Positions 16,456-24,865 of a DNA stretch of 42,267 nt are shown here, piece by piece (position 1 is the first letter of the stretch; each line of letters begins with the position of its first letter). The stretch is from NCBI GenBank assembly GCA_020832285.1, contig JAFIFB010000078.1, forward strand, positions 1 through 42,267. The letters are read 5' to 3'. Source of the DNA: Balneolaceae bacterium. GTDB lineage: Bacteria; Bacteroidota; Rhodothermia; Balneolales; Balneolaceae. The notes under the pieces were generated by a model. It was not told the DNA's origin. It was given only the letters and a program-made list of their open reading frames with translations, and did not search any database. Position numbers and translations under genes: made by a program.

Positions 16456-16751
16456 ATAAGGCAAATTTATGGCCTGGTCAGTCTCCTTTTTCCACTCTAT
16501 GGGTCATCCAAAAAATGAGCGGTGTGATCACGATAGTTGGTGCTAACCAGGCTATCCCACGTTTCTCACAAAAAAATTATGAATAATTATATCAATTTAT
16601 TTATCAACGTCTTAGCCAATATTTAGAGCGATAGTGTTAAAAACACCCTGTCATATGCTGCGAAATTTACCCGTGGGCCATCCAGATGGGATCGGTTTGC
16701 ACATTGGTAACCAGAAAAGCAGTAACAGCAGCATGAACGGTGAATTTGCCC

Positions 16752-17606
16752 TTAAAAGCCAAACACTCTGTGGATATTAAATCCGAAACGGAATTTCCCT
16801 TCCCAAAACCGATCTCGGTTGTTGGCCATGATAAAGGATTCGTTATGCCATTGGGAACTGGTAAAAAAGAGCTGAAAAATATGCCCGCCAGTGTCGATGT
16901 TTAAGGTTATGGCAGCTGTATCGTATGTTCCGGGATTCTTATCGCCAATCACCGGAAGGTACTCTGCGCCCAGTGAAAAGCGGTCGTTCAATTCAAGTCC
17001 GGCAACAATTCCGAGGCCAAATAGCTGCTTTTCATTATTGCCCGATACATGATTAAAATAAGCATACATCGGAGTCGCCTGCAAGCTAAAGCTGCCCATT
17101 CTCCGGGCAATCATTACCGTTGCGAAATAGTTGAGACGCTCTGAAAAATCTCTGCCCGTTCCCGGAAATGTGTTGATTCCCACCGATGTCTTCACGGCCA
17201 GTTCCACCGGTTTGCTCCCTGAAACCGTCTGCCTCAATATGTTGTATTTGGCGTGAATATCAACCAGTTTATTAAACGTCATCCGCCCGATACCCATCGA
17301 AAACCGGTCGTGAAAACCATAATCGAGCCCGAGTCGTGTATTTGCACCGTCATCAAGTCCGAAAAAACGATCGATACCGCCATCAACCAGGCCAAATGTG
17401 TGTTTTACAGTGGAATTGAGATTTCTGGCCGACACACTCTCAACCGTGCTGATACCAATACCGGATGAGGCCCAGAAGAGGCGGTCAACCGGCGGATCGG
17501 CATCAGCTCTTTCACGTGGAAGCTGTGCGTTCATACTCTCAACAAACAGAACAAAGAGCAAAAAAATGGCCGTTAAACCGAAATTGGCAAATTTGCAGAC
17601 ATTCAT
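16752..17606 (-). CDS. DUF5777-family beta-barrel protein
   Basis: The product has 284 residues with a signal peptide ending near SMNAQ (about 28). The mature start, with LFWASSGIGISTVESVSARNL, then DFGFHDR-like LDYGFHDRFSMGIGRMTF and HAKYNILRQT, is the pattern of the DUF5777 outer membrane barrels of Bacteroidota. The last residues (FRFGFNIHRVFGF) form an aromatic-ended strand as expected of an outer membrane protein. Function unknown. It is the last gene of the five-gene minus-strand run starting with the ECF sigma factor, 29 bases after the YceI gene; YceI and cupredoxin neighbours suggest a respiratory or lipid-soluble carrier context (inference). Confidence 0.75.
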   Translation of the reverse strand: MNVCKFANFGLTAIFLLFVLFVESMNAQLPRERADADPPVDRLFWASSGIGISTVESVSARNLNSTVKHTFGLVDGGIDRFFGLDDGANTRLGLDYGFHDRFSMGIGRMTFNKLVDIHAKYNILRQTVSGSKPVELAVKTSVGINTFPGTGRDFSERLNYFATVMIARRMGSFSLQATPMYAYFNHVSGNNEKQLFGLGIVAGLELNDRFSLGAEYLPVIGDKNPGTYDTAAITLNIDTGGHIFQLFFTSSQWHNESFIMANNRDRFWEGKFRFGFNIHRVFGF

Positions 17607-17635
17607 AAGCCGTTATTTTTGGTTATGGTTCAGGT

Positions 17636-18190
17636 TTACTCTCTTGATGAGGAGTTCAATATCGCTTCAATCCGAAGTTCCTGCTCTTCATCCACCCGGT
17701 AAAAAAGTATTCCCGGCGGTTCGATATCGTAATCTTCCAGGTCCAATATCCATTCTGCCGTAAGGTGAAGTTCACCTCCCTGTTTTTGGAGCGTTCCCTC
17801 AATAGTTATTTCCCTTGTAACTCCGTGAATAGTGAACTCTCCCCTCACTGCCACTTGTTGAATTTCACTGCTGTTGATATCAAATGAACTGCTTAGTGAA
17901 CCTGTAAATTCTGCAAAAGGATGATCATCCACGTTCAGAGTCCGGTAGATATCGCGATCACGGCGGCCAATACCCGATTTTAATGTACTGAGGTCGAGAT
18001 AAAAGTCGACCAGGTTTTCATCAAAATCGATCAGGCCGTGCAGATGATCCGAACTTCCTGTAAAGGTGTGAAGCGGCACTCTCGATGTGAACTCCGCATG
18101 TCCGCTATCGGTGATATATACTACATCCTGACGGACATCTTCACATACCCCGCAAAACAATGATACAATCAGTGATAAAAGAATATTCAC
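17636..18190 (-). CDS. YceI-family protein
   Basis: The product has 184 residues with an N-terminal signal-like stretch. The body shows the YceI lipocalin-like pattern: SGHAEFTSRVPLHTFTGSSD, GLIDFDENLVDFYLDLSTLKSG, MNVDDHPFAEFTG-like RTLNVDDHPFAEFTGSL, then VRGEFTIHGVTREITIEGTL. YceI proteins bind isoprenoid-chain lipids such as quinones in the periplasm. It lies between the cupredoxin gene (50 bases) and the DUF5777 gene (29 bases), same strand. The Cys-rich LFCGVC near the signal end might be a lipobox, but this is not certain. Confidence 0.85.
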   Translation of the reverse strand: MNILLSLIVSLFCGVCEDVRQDVVYITDSGHAEFTSRVPLHTFTGSSDHLHGLIDFDENLVDFYLDLSTLKSGIGRRDRDIYRTLNVDDHPFAEFTGSLSSSFDINSSEIQQVAVRGEFTIHGVTREITIEGTLQKQGGELHLTAEWILDLEDYDIEPPGILFYRVDEEQELRIEAILNSSSRE

Positions 18191-18240
18191 GATGACTCCG
18201 GGTTCAGCTATTCAACAGGTTTACAGACTAACAAATCGTA

Positions 18241-18741
18241 TTAATACCCGTTGCCATCTCCGTTGCCACCATTCCCGTTATCTCCGTTATCATCATTATC
18301 CGGTTCATCTTCGGTTACGGTGATGGTTCCTGTCATACCGTGATCCACGTGGGGTATACAGTAATAATCGAAGGCACCTGTTTCATCGAATGTGTATTCA
18401 AATTCACCATCCGGCGGGATGTCGCCGCTGTCGAACAGTTCGTCGTGCTCACCGTCTGAACCACTGGTAACGGTGTGTATCTCTCCGCTTTGGTTGATCC
18501 ATGTTACAGTGGTTCCTACCTGAACAGTTCTGTTACCAGGTGTAAACTGTGTGCCTTCCATCCAGACCTCATTGGCCGCAGGGGTTCCGTTCCCGCCGTT
18601 TCCATTGTTATTGTGGTTGTTATGATCCGCGTCCGTTGAGCTGTCGCAGGAGGCAAACCCCAGCAGTGCCAGCACTGATACGGAAACAAACATAATGAAA
18701 ATGGCTTTTATCTTGATAGGAGGATTTTGTCTTGATAACAT
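18241..18741 (-). CDS. Cupredoxin (plastocyanin-like) lipoprotein
   Basis: The product has 166 residues. A lipoprotein signal ends at FASC (Cys32), followed by an Asn/Gly/His-rich linker. The copper domain (about 57-143) has the type 1 copper ligands His89 (GEIHTV), Cys128 and His131 (YYCIPH) and Met136 (HGMTG). The tail is a repetitive Asp/Asn/Gly stretch. It is a single-electron carrier at the envelope surface or periplasm. It lies between the anti-sigma-like barrel gene (63 bases) and the YceI gene, co-directional. All four ligands are present, so it should bind copper. Confidence 0.92.
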   Translation of the reverse strand: MLSRQNPPIKIKAIFIMFVSVSVLALLGFASCDSSTDADHNNHNNNGNGGNGTPAANEVWMEGTQFTPGNRTVQVGTTVTWINQSGEIHTVTSGSDGEHDELFDSGDIPPDGEFEYTFDETGAFDYYCIPHVDHGMTGTITVTEDEPDNDDNGDNGNGGNGDGNGY

Positions 18742-18804
18742 TTTATTAGCTTTTTGAGTGAAGGTTATATGAGATTTGACTGAATTTTTTTAAAGTGTCA
18801 GCCA

Positions 18805-20076
18805 TCACCTTTGTGAAAACCGATAGTTGAGTGAAATAAAACTACCCATCGAATAGAGGTTCACATCACCCCATCCCACTCCGCGAACAGGCAGCCGGAT
18901 AAATGGCTCGGCCCGAACACTCCAATTTGGATGGACATCAAGCTCATATCCGACTGAAAATCCGGCATTGCTGAACAAGTGGTGTGATCCGTTCCGAATG
19001 CTGACGGACTCTTCCAAACCATAACCGGCTTCATCATACCGAAACCGGTAATCTTCATTGAGCATGATGTATGAAGACAATCCTGCGGTTGCAAAAATCC
19101 GAGATCTTTCAAAATTGTATACGTTGTATTTCAGGTTCAGGGGAATGTCCAGAATCAGACAAATTGCTGTAGTTTCATCGGGCAAAACACCTTCATTCCA
19201 GTAACCGGGAGGATTATACTCGCCAGAGCCTGCCACATAGCGAACATTCGATGCAATCAATCCGCCACTTAAAGAGAAGTTACTGCTGATCCTATACTCA
19301 CCCGTTACACCGATTTTGTACCCCGGACCATAAAAATCAGAAAGTCTTCCTGCGGTACTCAGATCGGGCGAAACGGCAAAGCCCAGAGCAATGCGGGAGT
19401 ATTCGGATTCAATGGCTGCTTCTGCCAGTTCATCAAAAGGGTAAAGCCCATCTGCAGATTCTTTCGCATAAGTATCTGTCAGAAAAAAATCACCGTACGG
19501 TTCTGTTTTGTCTCTCATCGTGAATAAAGTCTGCATTTTGCTCTCCACAGTTTCCTGAACATCTTCCGGCAGCATCGGCCGGAGCAGGTCGCCCATAAAC
19601 TGCTTATGCTCCATCTGAACCGCATAGTCCATTCTCCTGTCCAGCGGAAACTGCTCTTCACGTTCTGCCAGAAGGCGGGATAATTGATCCGGTGTCACAA
19701 CCGGAATTTGATCTGCTTTCGGCTCGGGAACAGCGTCGTTTTCCGGATCTTCATCACTTTCTGTCAGCAACGGGGCATCGGGCGAAATCACTTCAGGCTG
19801 CTCAGTCTGAGGTTCTTCTTCCCTGGCCATCATATCAGAAAACTCGTTGAGCCTGTGGTGATTTTCGTAGGTAAAATATCCCAGCATCGAAATAATGAGA
19901 ATGGCGGCTGCCGTAATCCATGCAATTTTCCTGCGGTAAGAACGCTTCATATCCCGAATATCGAGCTGTTTTTCCAGTTTCATCCAGTCTTCTTCGCGGA
20001 ACGGAATGTCAAAATCGTCAGCTTTTTTCCTGAAAAAGCGCTCCAGAGAATCGTTATGGTTATTTTCTTCAGACAT
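18805..20076 (-). CDS. Membrane-anchored beta-barrel-domain protein following an ECF sigma factor
   Basis: The product has 423 residues with an unusual layout. The N-terminal soluble part (1-50) contains FDIPFREEDWMKLEKQLD, a pattern seen at the start of many Bacteroidota proteins encoded after ECF sigma genes. One membrane helix follows (about 51-69), then an acidic Pro/Glu linker (85-130) and a C-terminal beta-barrel-like domain (about 228-423, ending LNYRFSQR). No signal peptide precedes the helix. It starts 7 bases after the sigma gene stop, so it is probably translationally coupled and may regulate that sigma factor (inference). Family not firmly recognised beyond outer membrane beta-barrel type. 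Confidence 0.7.
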   Translation of the reverse strand: MSEENNHNDSLERFFRKKADDFDIPFREEDWMKLEKQLDIRDMKRSYRRKIAWITAAAILIISMLGYFTYENHHRLNEFSDMMAREEEPQTEQPEVISPDAPLLTESDEDPENDAVPEPKADQIPVVTPDQLSRLLAEREEQFPLDRRMDYAVQMEHKQFMGDLLRPMLPEDVQETVESKMQTLFTMRDKTEPYGDFFLTDTYAKESADGLYPFDELAEAAIESEYSRIALGFAVSPDLSTAGRLSDFYGPGYKIGVTGEYRISSNFSLSGGLIASNVRYVAGSGEYNPPGYWNEGVLPDETTAICLILDIPLNLKYNVYNFERSRIFATAGLSSYIMLNEDYRFRYDEAGYGLEESVSIRNGSHHLFSNAGFSVGYELDVHPNWSVRAEPFIRLPVRGVGWGDVNLYSMGSFISLNYRFSQR

Positions 20077-20083
20077 AAACTAT

Positions 20084-20611
20084 TCAGATTAATTTGTTTT
20101 CCAGCAAAGCCCGTAAATTCCGTTTGGCTTTGGAAAGGTTCGATTTAGACGTGCCCACCGAAATATCAAGCAGTCCTGCAATTTCCTCATGTGAAAACCC
20201 TTCTATCACATGCAGGTTAAACACCGTACGGTAAGCGGGTGTCAGCTTCTGCACCATCTCCACAATTTCATCATAAGAAATACCACTTGTGATCCTCTCA
20301 CCAGAAATGGGTTCTGGCCATGCTTCATCCAGGCTCTCCCATTTATTCATCTTCCTTGCCTTATGAAAATGAGTGATAGCCGTATTTACAATAATCTGTC
20401 TCAGCCAGGGTTTAAACGGCCTGCCGGAATCGTATTGGCGGATATTTTCAAACACTTTCATAAATGCATCATTTAAAATGTCTACCGCTTCATTTCGCGA
20501 GTCGGCATAGCGGAGAGTAATACTCATTCCGTAGGCATAGAACAACTCGTAGAGCTCCTTTTGGTCTTTACGCCGCCGTTTCCGGCATCCTATAATGATT
20601 TCTCTGAGCAA
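20084..20611 (-). CDS. ECF-type RNA polymerase sigma factor
   Basis: The product has 175 residues. Region 2 covers about 17-84 (YELFYAYGMSITLRYADSRNEAVDILNDAFMKVFENIRQY) and includes PFKPWLRQIIVNTAITHFHK. Region 4 covers about 117-170 (LTPAYRTVFNLHVIEGFSHEEIAGLLDISVGTSKSNLSKAKRNL). It redirects RNA polymerase to its own regulon. It is first in a run of five co-directional genes: barrel protein (7 bases away), cupredoxin, YceI, DUF5777. Autoregulation is common in this class but no promoter pair was proven here. Confidence 0.93.
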   Translation of the reverse strand: MLREIIIGCRKRRRKDQKELYELFYAYGMSITLRYADSRNEAVDILNDAFMKVFENIRQYDSGRPFKPWLRQIIVNTAITHFHKARKMNKWESLDEAWPEPISGERITSGISYDEIVEMVQKLTPAYRTVFNLHVIEGFSHEEIAGLLDISVGTSKSNLSKAKRNLRALLENKLI

Positions 20612-20809
20612 CGGTGTACATTTTTATTTAACTTAAAACAGATAACAGTGAATCGGAATTTACAGCTTACTTCTGTTTGCCTGTACTGCATTTATGGCCA
20701 TGGGGTTGCCTCGCTTCTCCGATTTATCTATACATAATGTATTTACAGGGAATCTTCAATCTCTTTCAATCAGTGCCCGATGCACAACTGCACTGAATTT
20801 TTCGCAGTA

Positions 20810-20925
20810 TAAAGATTGGCATAGTTGGAGCCTGCCATCCGTAGTTTTAACGAAGGAGGGCCTGCCCTCCGAAACCCTGGTATAGTGGGGCCTACCCTAC
20901 GAAGCCTTGGCGTAGCAGGATCTTG
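20810..20925. repeat. Row of short degenerate tandem palindromes
   Basis: Three or four units of about 30 bases each have the sense GGxATAGTxGGxxCCTxCCxTxCG. The clearest is GGAGGGCCTGCCCTCC (20856-20871), a perfect stem pair; neighbours GTGGGGCCTACCCTAC and GTTGGAGCCTGCCATCC are variants. Confidence 0.55.
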
Positions 20926-20955
20926 CTGAAGAAAAAATCTCTTGATGAGAAATCC
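20922..20955 (+). repeat. 34-base direct repeat, left copy (before xseA)
   Basis: It matches 22535-22568 with 3 differences in 34 bases. It begins CTTGCTGAAGAAAAAATCTC and ends GATGAGAAATCC. Confidence 0.75.
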
Positions 20956-21005
20956 ACTCTGAATATTATGTGGAAATTGATTCACAAATCAAAGATTTTC
21001 AATGC

Positions 21006-22337
21006 ATGGCTAATCAAATTCCATTTACATTCGATGTGCCGTCGGTTTCGGAGCTGACGGCAAAAATCAAACAGATTCTCGAACACAATTTCAGGGATAT
21101 CCTGGTGGAGGGGGAGATCAGTAATGTAAACCGAAGCCGGAACGGGCATTACTATTTTACGGTAAAAGATAATGACGCCCAGCTCCCCTGCGTAATCTGG
21201 CGAAGCACCGTCCAGCGGCTTGATCTGGATTTACGCGACGGGCAGCAAGTTGTGCTTGGCGGTGACTTGCAGGTTTATCCTCCCCATGGGCGTTACCAGC
21301 TGATTGTAAACCTTGTTCAACAGGCCGGAGTTGGAAAACTTCAGCAGAAATTTGAAGAGCTGAAACGAAAACTCGAAAGCGAAGGACTGTTTGATGACGC
21401 CCACAAAAAACCACTGCCTCCGTTTCCAATGCGCATCGGTGTCATTACATCTTCAACCGGGGCGGCATTTCAGGATATCCGATCTACATTTGAACAGCGA
21501 TGGCCGGTAGCAACGATTTACCTGCATCACACCACTGTTCAGGGACTGAATTCAGCAGGGGAACTGGTGGAAGCCATCAACTATTTTTCTACTCAAACCG
21601 ATCCGGTTGATCTGCTCATCATCGGGCGGGGAGGCGGTTCACTGGAAGATTTATGGCCGTTTAATGAAGAAGTTGTTGCCCGTGCGCTTTTTAACTGCCC
21701 CATTCCCGTCATCAGTGCTGTGGGGCATGAGGTGGATTTCAGTATCAGCGATTTTGTGGCTGATGCCAGGGCAGCCACACCCACACAGGCGGTCATCATT
21801 GCTGCGCCCGATATTAATGAACTCCGATTCCAAATCGAAGATTACACGTCAACCCTTGAGCAGGCCATACAGCAAAAAATTCAATACTACCGCGATTATG
21901 TGCACCGTCTTGCCCACTCACATGCGCTGCTGGTGGTTCAGGAGAAACTAAAATTCCATAAGAACCGTGTGGAAAATCTTTCCGATAAGATGCGCTCACA
22001 AATCACACAACTGCTTTTTAAAAACCGGTCTGACCTTCAGCAGCTATCAGGCAGACTGGAAGCGAAAAATCCCGGCACAGCCGTTCAGCAGAATCAAAAC
22101 AAAGTTGCATCGCTGAATGAACGGCTTCGGAACCGTTTTGAGCGTTCACTCAGCAAAAAGTCTGCAGATCTTCAGCAGAAAATATCTGCTCTTGAAGAGA
22201 TGAACCCCAAAGCACCTCTTGAACGTGGATTCACACGGATTCTGCAAAATGGGAAATGGGTGCGCAGTAAAACCGGTTTTTCGGAAAACACCTCCACTGA
22301 AATTGAATGGAAAGACGGGCGCGTTTCCTTGCCCTGA
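21006..22337 (+). CDS. xseA: Exodeoxyribonuclease VII large subunit
   Basis: The product is about 443 residues from ATG 21006. I prefer that to GTG 20970, because the protein then begins just before the conserved VPSVSELTAKIKQILEHNF. The OB-fold (about 10-105) contains VEGEISNVNRSRNGHYYFTVKD. The catalytic domain has FPMRIGVITSSTGAAFQDI, LIIGRGGGSLEDLWPFNEE and ISAVGHEVDFSISDFVADARAATPT, all intact. A long coiled-coil region follows, and the end carries RGFTRIL. It degrades single-stranded DNA together with XseB. No xseB follows here; the gene stands alone between 34-base direct repeats. Confidence 0.96.
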   Translation: MANQIPFTFDVPSVSELTAKIKQILEHNFRDILVEGEISNVNRSRNGHYYFTVKDNDAQLPCVIWRSTVQRLDLDLRDGQQVVLGGDLQVYPPHGRYQLIVNLVQQAGVGKLQQKFEELKRKLESEGLFDDAHKKPLPPFPMRIGVITSSTGAAFQDIRSTFEQRWPVATIYLHHTTVQGLNSAGELVEAINYFSTQTDPVDLLIIGRGGGSLEDLWPFNEEVVARALFNCPIPVISAVGHEVDFSISDFVADARAATPTQAVIIAAPDINELRFQIEDYTSTLEQAIQQKIQYYRDYVHRLAHSHALLVVQEKLKFHKNRVENLSDKMRSQITQLLFKNRSDLQQLSGRLEAKNPGTAVQQNQNKVASLNERLRNRFERSLSKKSADLQQKISALEEMNPKAPLERGFTRILQNGKWVRSKTGFSENTSTEIEWKDGRVSLP

Positions 22338-22370
22338 CAATTTAACCCGGACATCTCACAGTAAATAAGC

Positions 22371-22478
22371 TAAACGAAGTGTAAATTATTGATATATTAT
22401 GATTTATGATCCATTTTTGGACTCTTCTAATAAAACATCCTGTTTTTCTGCGACATTTTCCCCTCAGCTGCGTTGAAT
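22371..22478. repeat. Shared intergenic repeat, copy 2
   Basis: It matches 16099-16207 (TAAACGAAGTGTAA ... CTGTTTTTCTGCGACATTT ... CCTCAG). It runs straight into the CTCAGC/GCTGAG palindrome, which the 16-kb copy lacks. Confidence 0.65.
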
Positions 22479-22543
22479 CTAAAATGTCGTGCTCAACGTA
22501 CTCTGGTACGTTTCCGCTGCCATTTTATCTTCGCCTTGCTGAG
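22463..22543. repeat. Imperfect palindrome
   Basis: Arms CTCAGC.GCG...AAAATG and CATTTTA...GCTGAG enclose GCTCAACGTACTCTGGTACG. An extended stem-loop of REP type; only one copy was seen in the window. Confidence 0.5.
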
Positions 22544-22568
22544 AAAAAAATCTCTTGGTGAGATATCC
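22535..22568 (+). repeat. 34-base direct repeat, right copy (after xseA)
   Basis: It begins CTTGCTGAGAAAAAAATCTC and ends GGTGAGATATCC. Same orientation as 20922-20955. Confidence 0.75.
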
Positions 22569-22668
22569 GGGTTAATTCTGTCATTCCCGCCTGCAACTAT
22601 TTGTAATTTATAAGATTCAGTTTTATTAGATTAACGGTTAATTAGAGAACAATGATAATCATCTGTAA

Positions 22669-24090
22669 ATGAATACGCTGATTGCCGGTTACAACGATGA
22701 ATCAAAGCGAATCTTAACAGAAGCGCTTCGCAAACGAAACCACTTTTTTGTGGTGACCAAGCCCAGTGAAGACGCTCTGAACCTTCTGGATGAAAAAAAC
22801 TTTTCCCTGATTATTCTCAGTGATTACTCCGAAGATGCGATCCATTTTTGCAGGCAGATACGAGCAAAAGAACTCGGACGAAAATACACCATCTATTCCG
22901 TGATCCGTGAAGATGAAATAGAGTTTTTATACCGTCTGCTTGATGCTGATATTGATCAGTATATGGTAGAATCGATGTTTGACGAACAGCGGCTGGATGT
23001 TCGTCTTTCTTTTGCTGAAAAACTTGCACGAAATAAAGAGGGGCAATTTCTGATTGAACAGAAACTCCGCGAAAGCGAAGCGCGCGCCCGAAGCATTCTG
23101 CGCACTACTGTTGATGCCATTATTACAATTGATAACCGTGGCTCTGTGCGCTCTTTCAATAAAGCTGCGGAGAACCTCTTTCAGTTCACCTCATCCGAAG
23201 TGGTTGGAAAAAATGTAAATATGCTGATGCCCCAGCCCTACAGGCGCGAGCATGACGATTATTTGGAAAATTATCACAAAACCGGTTCACGAAAAATCAT
23301 TGGCATTGGCCGGGAAGTTACCGGAAGACGAAAAGACGGCAGCACATTCCCGATGTACCTGGCTGTGAGTGAAGTAAATGTAAACGGGCAGCGTCTCTAT
23401 ACGGGCATCATACGCGACATTACCGAACAGCGCCGGCTTGAACAGGAAGTTCTGCGAATCAGTGAACACGAACGCCACCGCATCGGCCAGGACCTGCATG
23501 ACGGGCTTGGACAGATGCTTACCGGTATCTCCCTCATTAACAAAAATATCGCTGAAACCCTGAAAGAAGAGGATCATCCGCTTGCCGGTGAAGTTGAGGA
23601 TATCACCAAACTGGTGAAAGAAGCCGATGAGTATGCCCGGGGACTCTCGCGAAACCTGATCCCCGTTGAGCTGGACCGAAGAGGATTGAAAGCTGCCCTC
23701 AAACGGCTGGCATCCAACGCCGAAAAACTGTTCAGTATTGAATGCCGGCTCAGTAATATTTTAAACCTCCATTTTGACGATCCCACCAGTCTGTCGCATT
23801 TGTTCAGGATTGCGCAGGAAGCCACCAGCAATGCGGTGAAGCACGGGAATGCATCAAAAGTATACATCAGTATGGAAGCCGACGATTCCAAACTGCTGCT
23901 CAAAATTGAAGACAATGGCTCCGGGTTTTCGAAAGACTGGGACAAACAAAAAGGACTGGGGGTACGCATTATGCAGTTCCGTTCCCGGCTGATCGGTGCC
24001 AATCTGGAAATCAGCACAAGTGGAATGGGCGGTGCTGCCATCGTTGTGACACTGCTGAAAGTAGGATCGTCATATAAAATTGTTGATTGA
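22669..24090 (+). CDS. PAS-domain sensor histidine kinase (NarL-partner type) with degenerate receiver
   Basis: The product has 473 residues. Residues 1-125 look like a receiver fold, but the phosphorylation site reads LIILSDYSED, with Ser where the Asp is expected, and the acidic pair and Lys are not apparent. A PAS domain covers about 135-258 (RSILRTTVDAIITIDNRGSV ... GIIRDITEQRRL). A HisKA_3 dimerisation domain has the phosphoacceptor His in RIGQDLHDGLGQ (about 279). The HATPase domain (about 370-470) has NAVKHG, DNGSGF and GLGVRIMQFR. No membrane segment, so it senses a cytoplasmic signal. It lies 38 bases before its likely partner regulator. Confidence 0.9.
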   Translation: MNTLIAGYNDESKRILTEALRKRNHFFVVTKPSEDALNLLDEKNFSLIILSDYSEDAIHFCRQIRAKELGRKYTIYSVIREDEIEFLYRLLDADIDQYMVESMFDEQRLDVRLSFAEKLARNKEGQFLIEQKLRESEARARSILRTTVDAIITIDNRGSVRSFNKAAENLFQFTSSEVVGKNVNMLMPQPYRREHDDYLENYHKTGSRKIIGIGREVTGRRKDGSTFPMYLAVSEVNVNGQRLYTGIIRDITEQRRLEQEVLRISEHERHRIGQDLHDGLGQMLTGISLINKNIAETLKEEDHPLAGEVEDITKLVKEADEYARGLSRNLIPVELDRRGLKAALKRLASNAEKLFSIECRLSNILNLHFDDPTSLSHLFRIAQEATSNAVKHGNASKVYISMEADDSKLLLKIEDNGSGFSKDWDKQKGLGVRIMQFRSRLIGANLEISTSGMGGAAIVVTLLKVGSSYKIVD

Positions 24091-24128
24091 TATTTCTTGG
24101 GTTATTTTCCATCAAACCAAACAGAATT

Positions 24129-24785
24129 ATGGCTGCGAATAAAAAAATATATATTGTTGACGATCACCCGCTAATGCGAAAAGGCCTGGCGATGACTATT
24201 GATAAGGAGATGGGTTTCGAAGTGTGCGGCCAGGCCGAGAGTGCCGAAATAGCCCTGTCTGACATGATCTCACTAAAACCCGATGCCGCTGTGGTGGATA
24301 TTTCATTACCGGGAATGAATGGTATTGAACTGATCAAAAATATTCTCCACCAGCTTCCGGAGCTCAAGGTTCTGGTGGTATCGCGCCACGACGAAGAGCT
24401 CTACGCCGAACGTGCCCTCCGCGCTGGTGCCAAAGGCTACCTGATGAAACTGGAAGCAACAGATATTCTCATATCAGCCCTTCATCAAATTTTGAAAGGC
24501 AACATCTACCTCAGTGATAAAATCGGTACCAAAATGCTGATGAAAATGGCATCTGGTAATGCCGGTAAAAGTGATAATCCGCTGGACCTGCTCAGCGACC
24601 GCGAACTCGAAGTTTTTGAACTAACAGGCAAAGGCCTTTCCACCAAAGATATCGGCAAAAAACTGCATATTTCAGTAAAAACTGTGGAATCGCACCGGGC
24701 CAATATTAAAGACAAACTGCACCTCGATACGGCCAATGAACTGATGCGCCACGCTGTGAAGTGGGTTGAAGAAAGTTCGAAGTAG
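24129..24785 (+). CDS. NarL/FixJ-family response regulator
   Basis: The product is about 218 residues from ATG 24129; the upstream in-frame TTG overlaps the kinase stop and adds no domain. The receiver (1-120) has the acidic pair in IVDDHPLMRKGL, phosphoacceptor Asp in AAVVDISLPGMNG, Ser in LVVSRHDEE and Lys in KGYLMKLE. The LuxR helix-turn-helix covers about 150-212 (LSDRELEVFELTGKGLSTKD, KKLHISVKTVESHRANIKDKL). A complete, likely functional DNA-binding regulator phosphorylated by the adjacent kinase. Target genes unknown. Confidence 0.93.
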   Translation: MAANKKIYIVDDHPLMRKGLAMTIDKEMGFEVCGQAESAEIALSDMISLKPDAAVVDISLPGMNGIELIKNILHQLPELKVLVVSRHDEELYAERALRAGAKGYLMKLEATDILISALHQILKGNIYLSDKIGTKMLMKMASGNAGKSDNPLDLLSDRELEVFELTGKGLSTKDIGKKLHISVKTVESHRANIKDKLHLDTANELMRHAVKWVEESSK

Positions 24786-24865
24786 TTTTCAGGAAAATCA
24801 GAACCTGATGGTCATTTCAGTCAATCCCTCAAAATAATTGCTGTTTATATTCGTATTTTTCATCT

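Larger units (their letters stand above)
16046..16751. other. Intergenic repeat cluster
   Basis: No gene is supported. It holds a block shared with 22.4 kb (16099-16207), a short hairpin inside that block, the second 127-base palindromic repeat (16235-16361) and a decayed piece of the 172-base unit (16376-16455). From 16456 to 16751 no structure was recognised. Confidence 0.65.
20612..21005. other. Intergenic region between sigma gene and xseA
   Basis: It contains the promoter region of the sigma gene and, at 20810-20925, a row of short GC-rich palindromes. At 20922-20955 is a 34-base block repeated after xseA. A GTG at 20970 opens an in-frame extension of xseA that I consider unlikely. Confidence 0.5.
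22338..22668. other. Intergenic repeat region after xseA
   Basis: It contains the second copy of a shared repeat (22371-22478), an imperfect palindrome bounded by CTCAGC (22463-22468) and GCTGAG (22538-22543), and the right copy of the 34-base direct repeat (22535-22568). The last 100 bases are AT-rich and probably hold the histidine kinase promoter. Confidence 0.55.

Noticed and set aside
20970-21005. Extended start of xseA at GTG 20970
   Set aside because: It adds 12 residues with no family similarity and begins just after the repeated 34-base block; ATG 21006 fits the family N-terminus.
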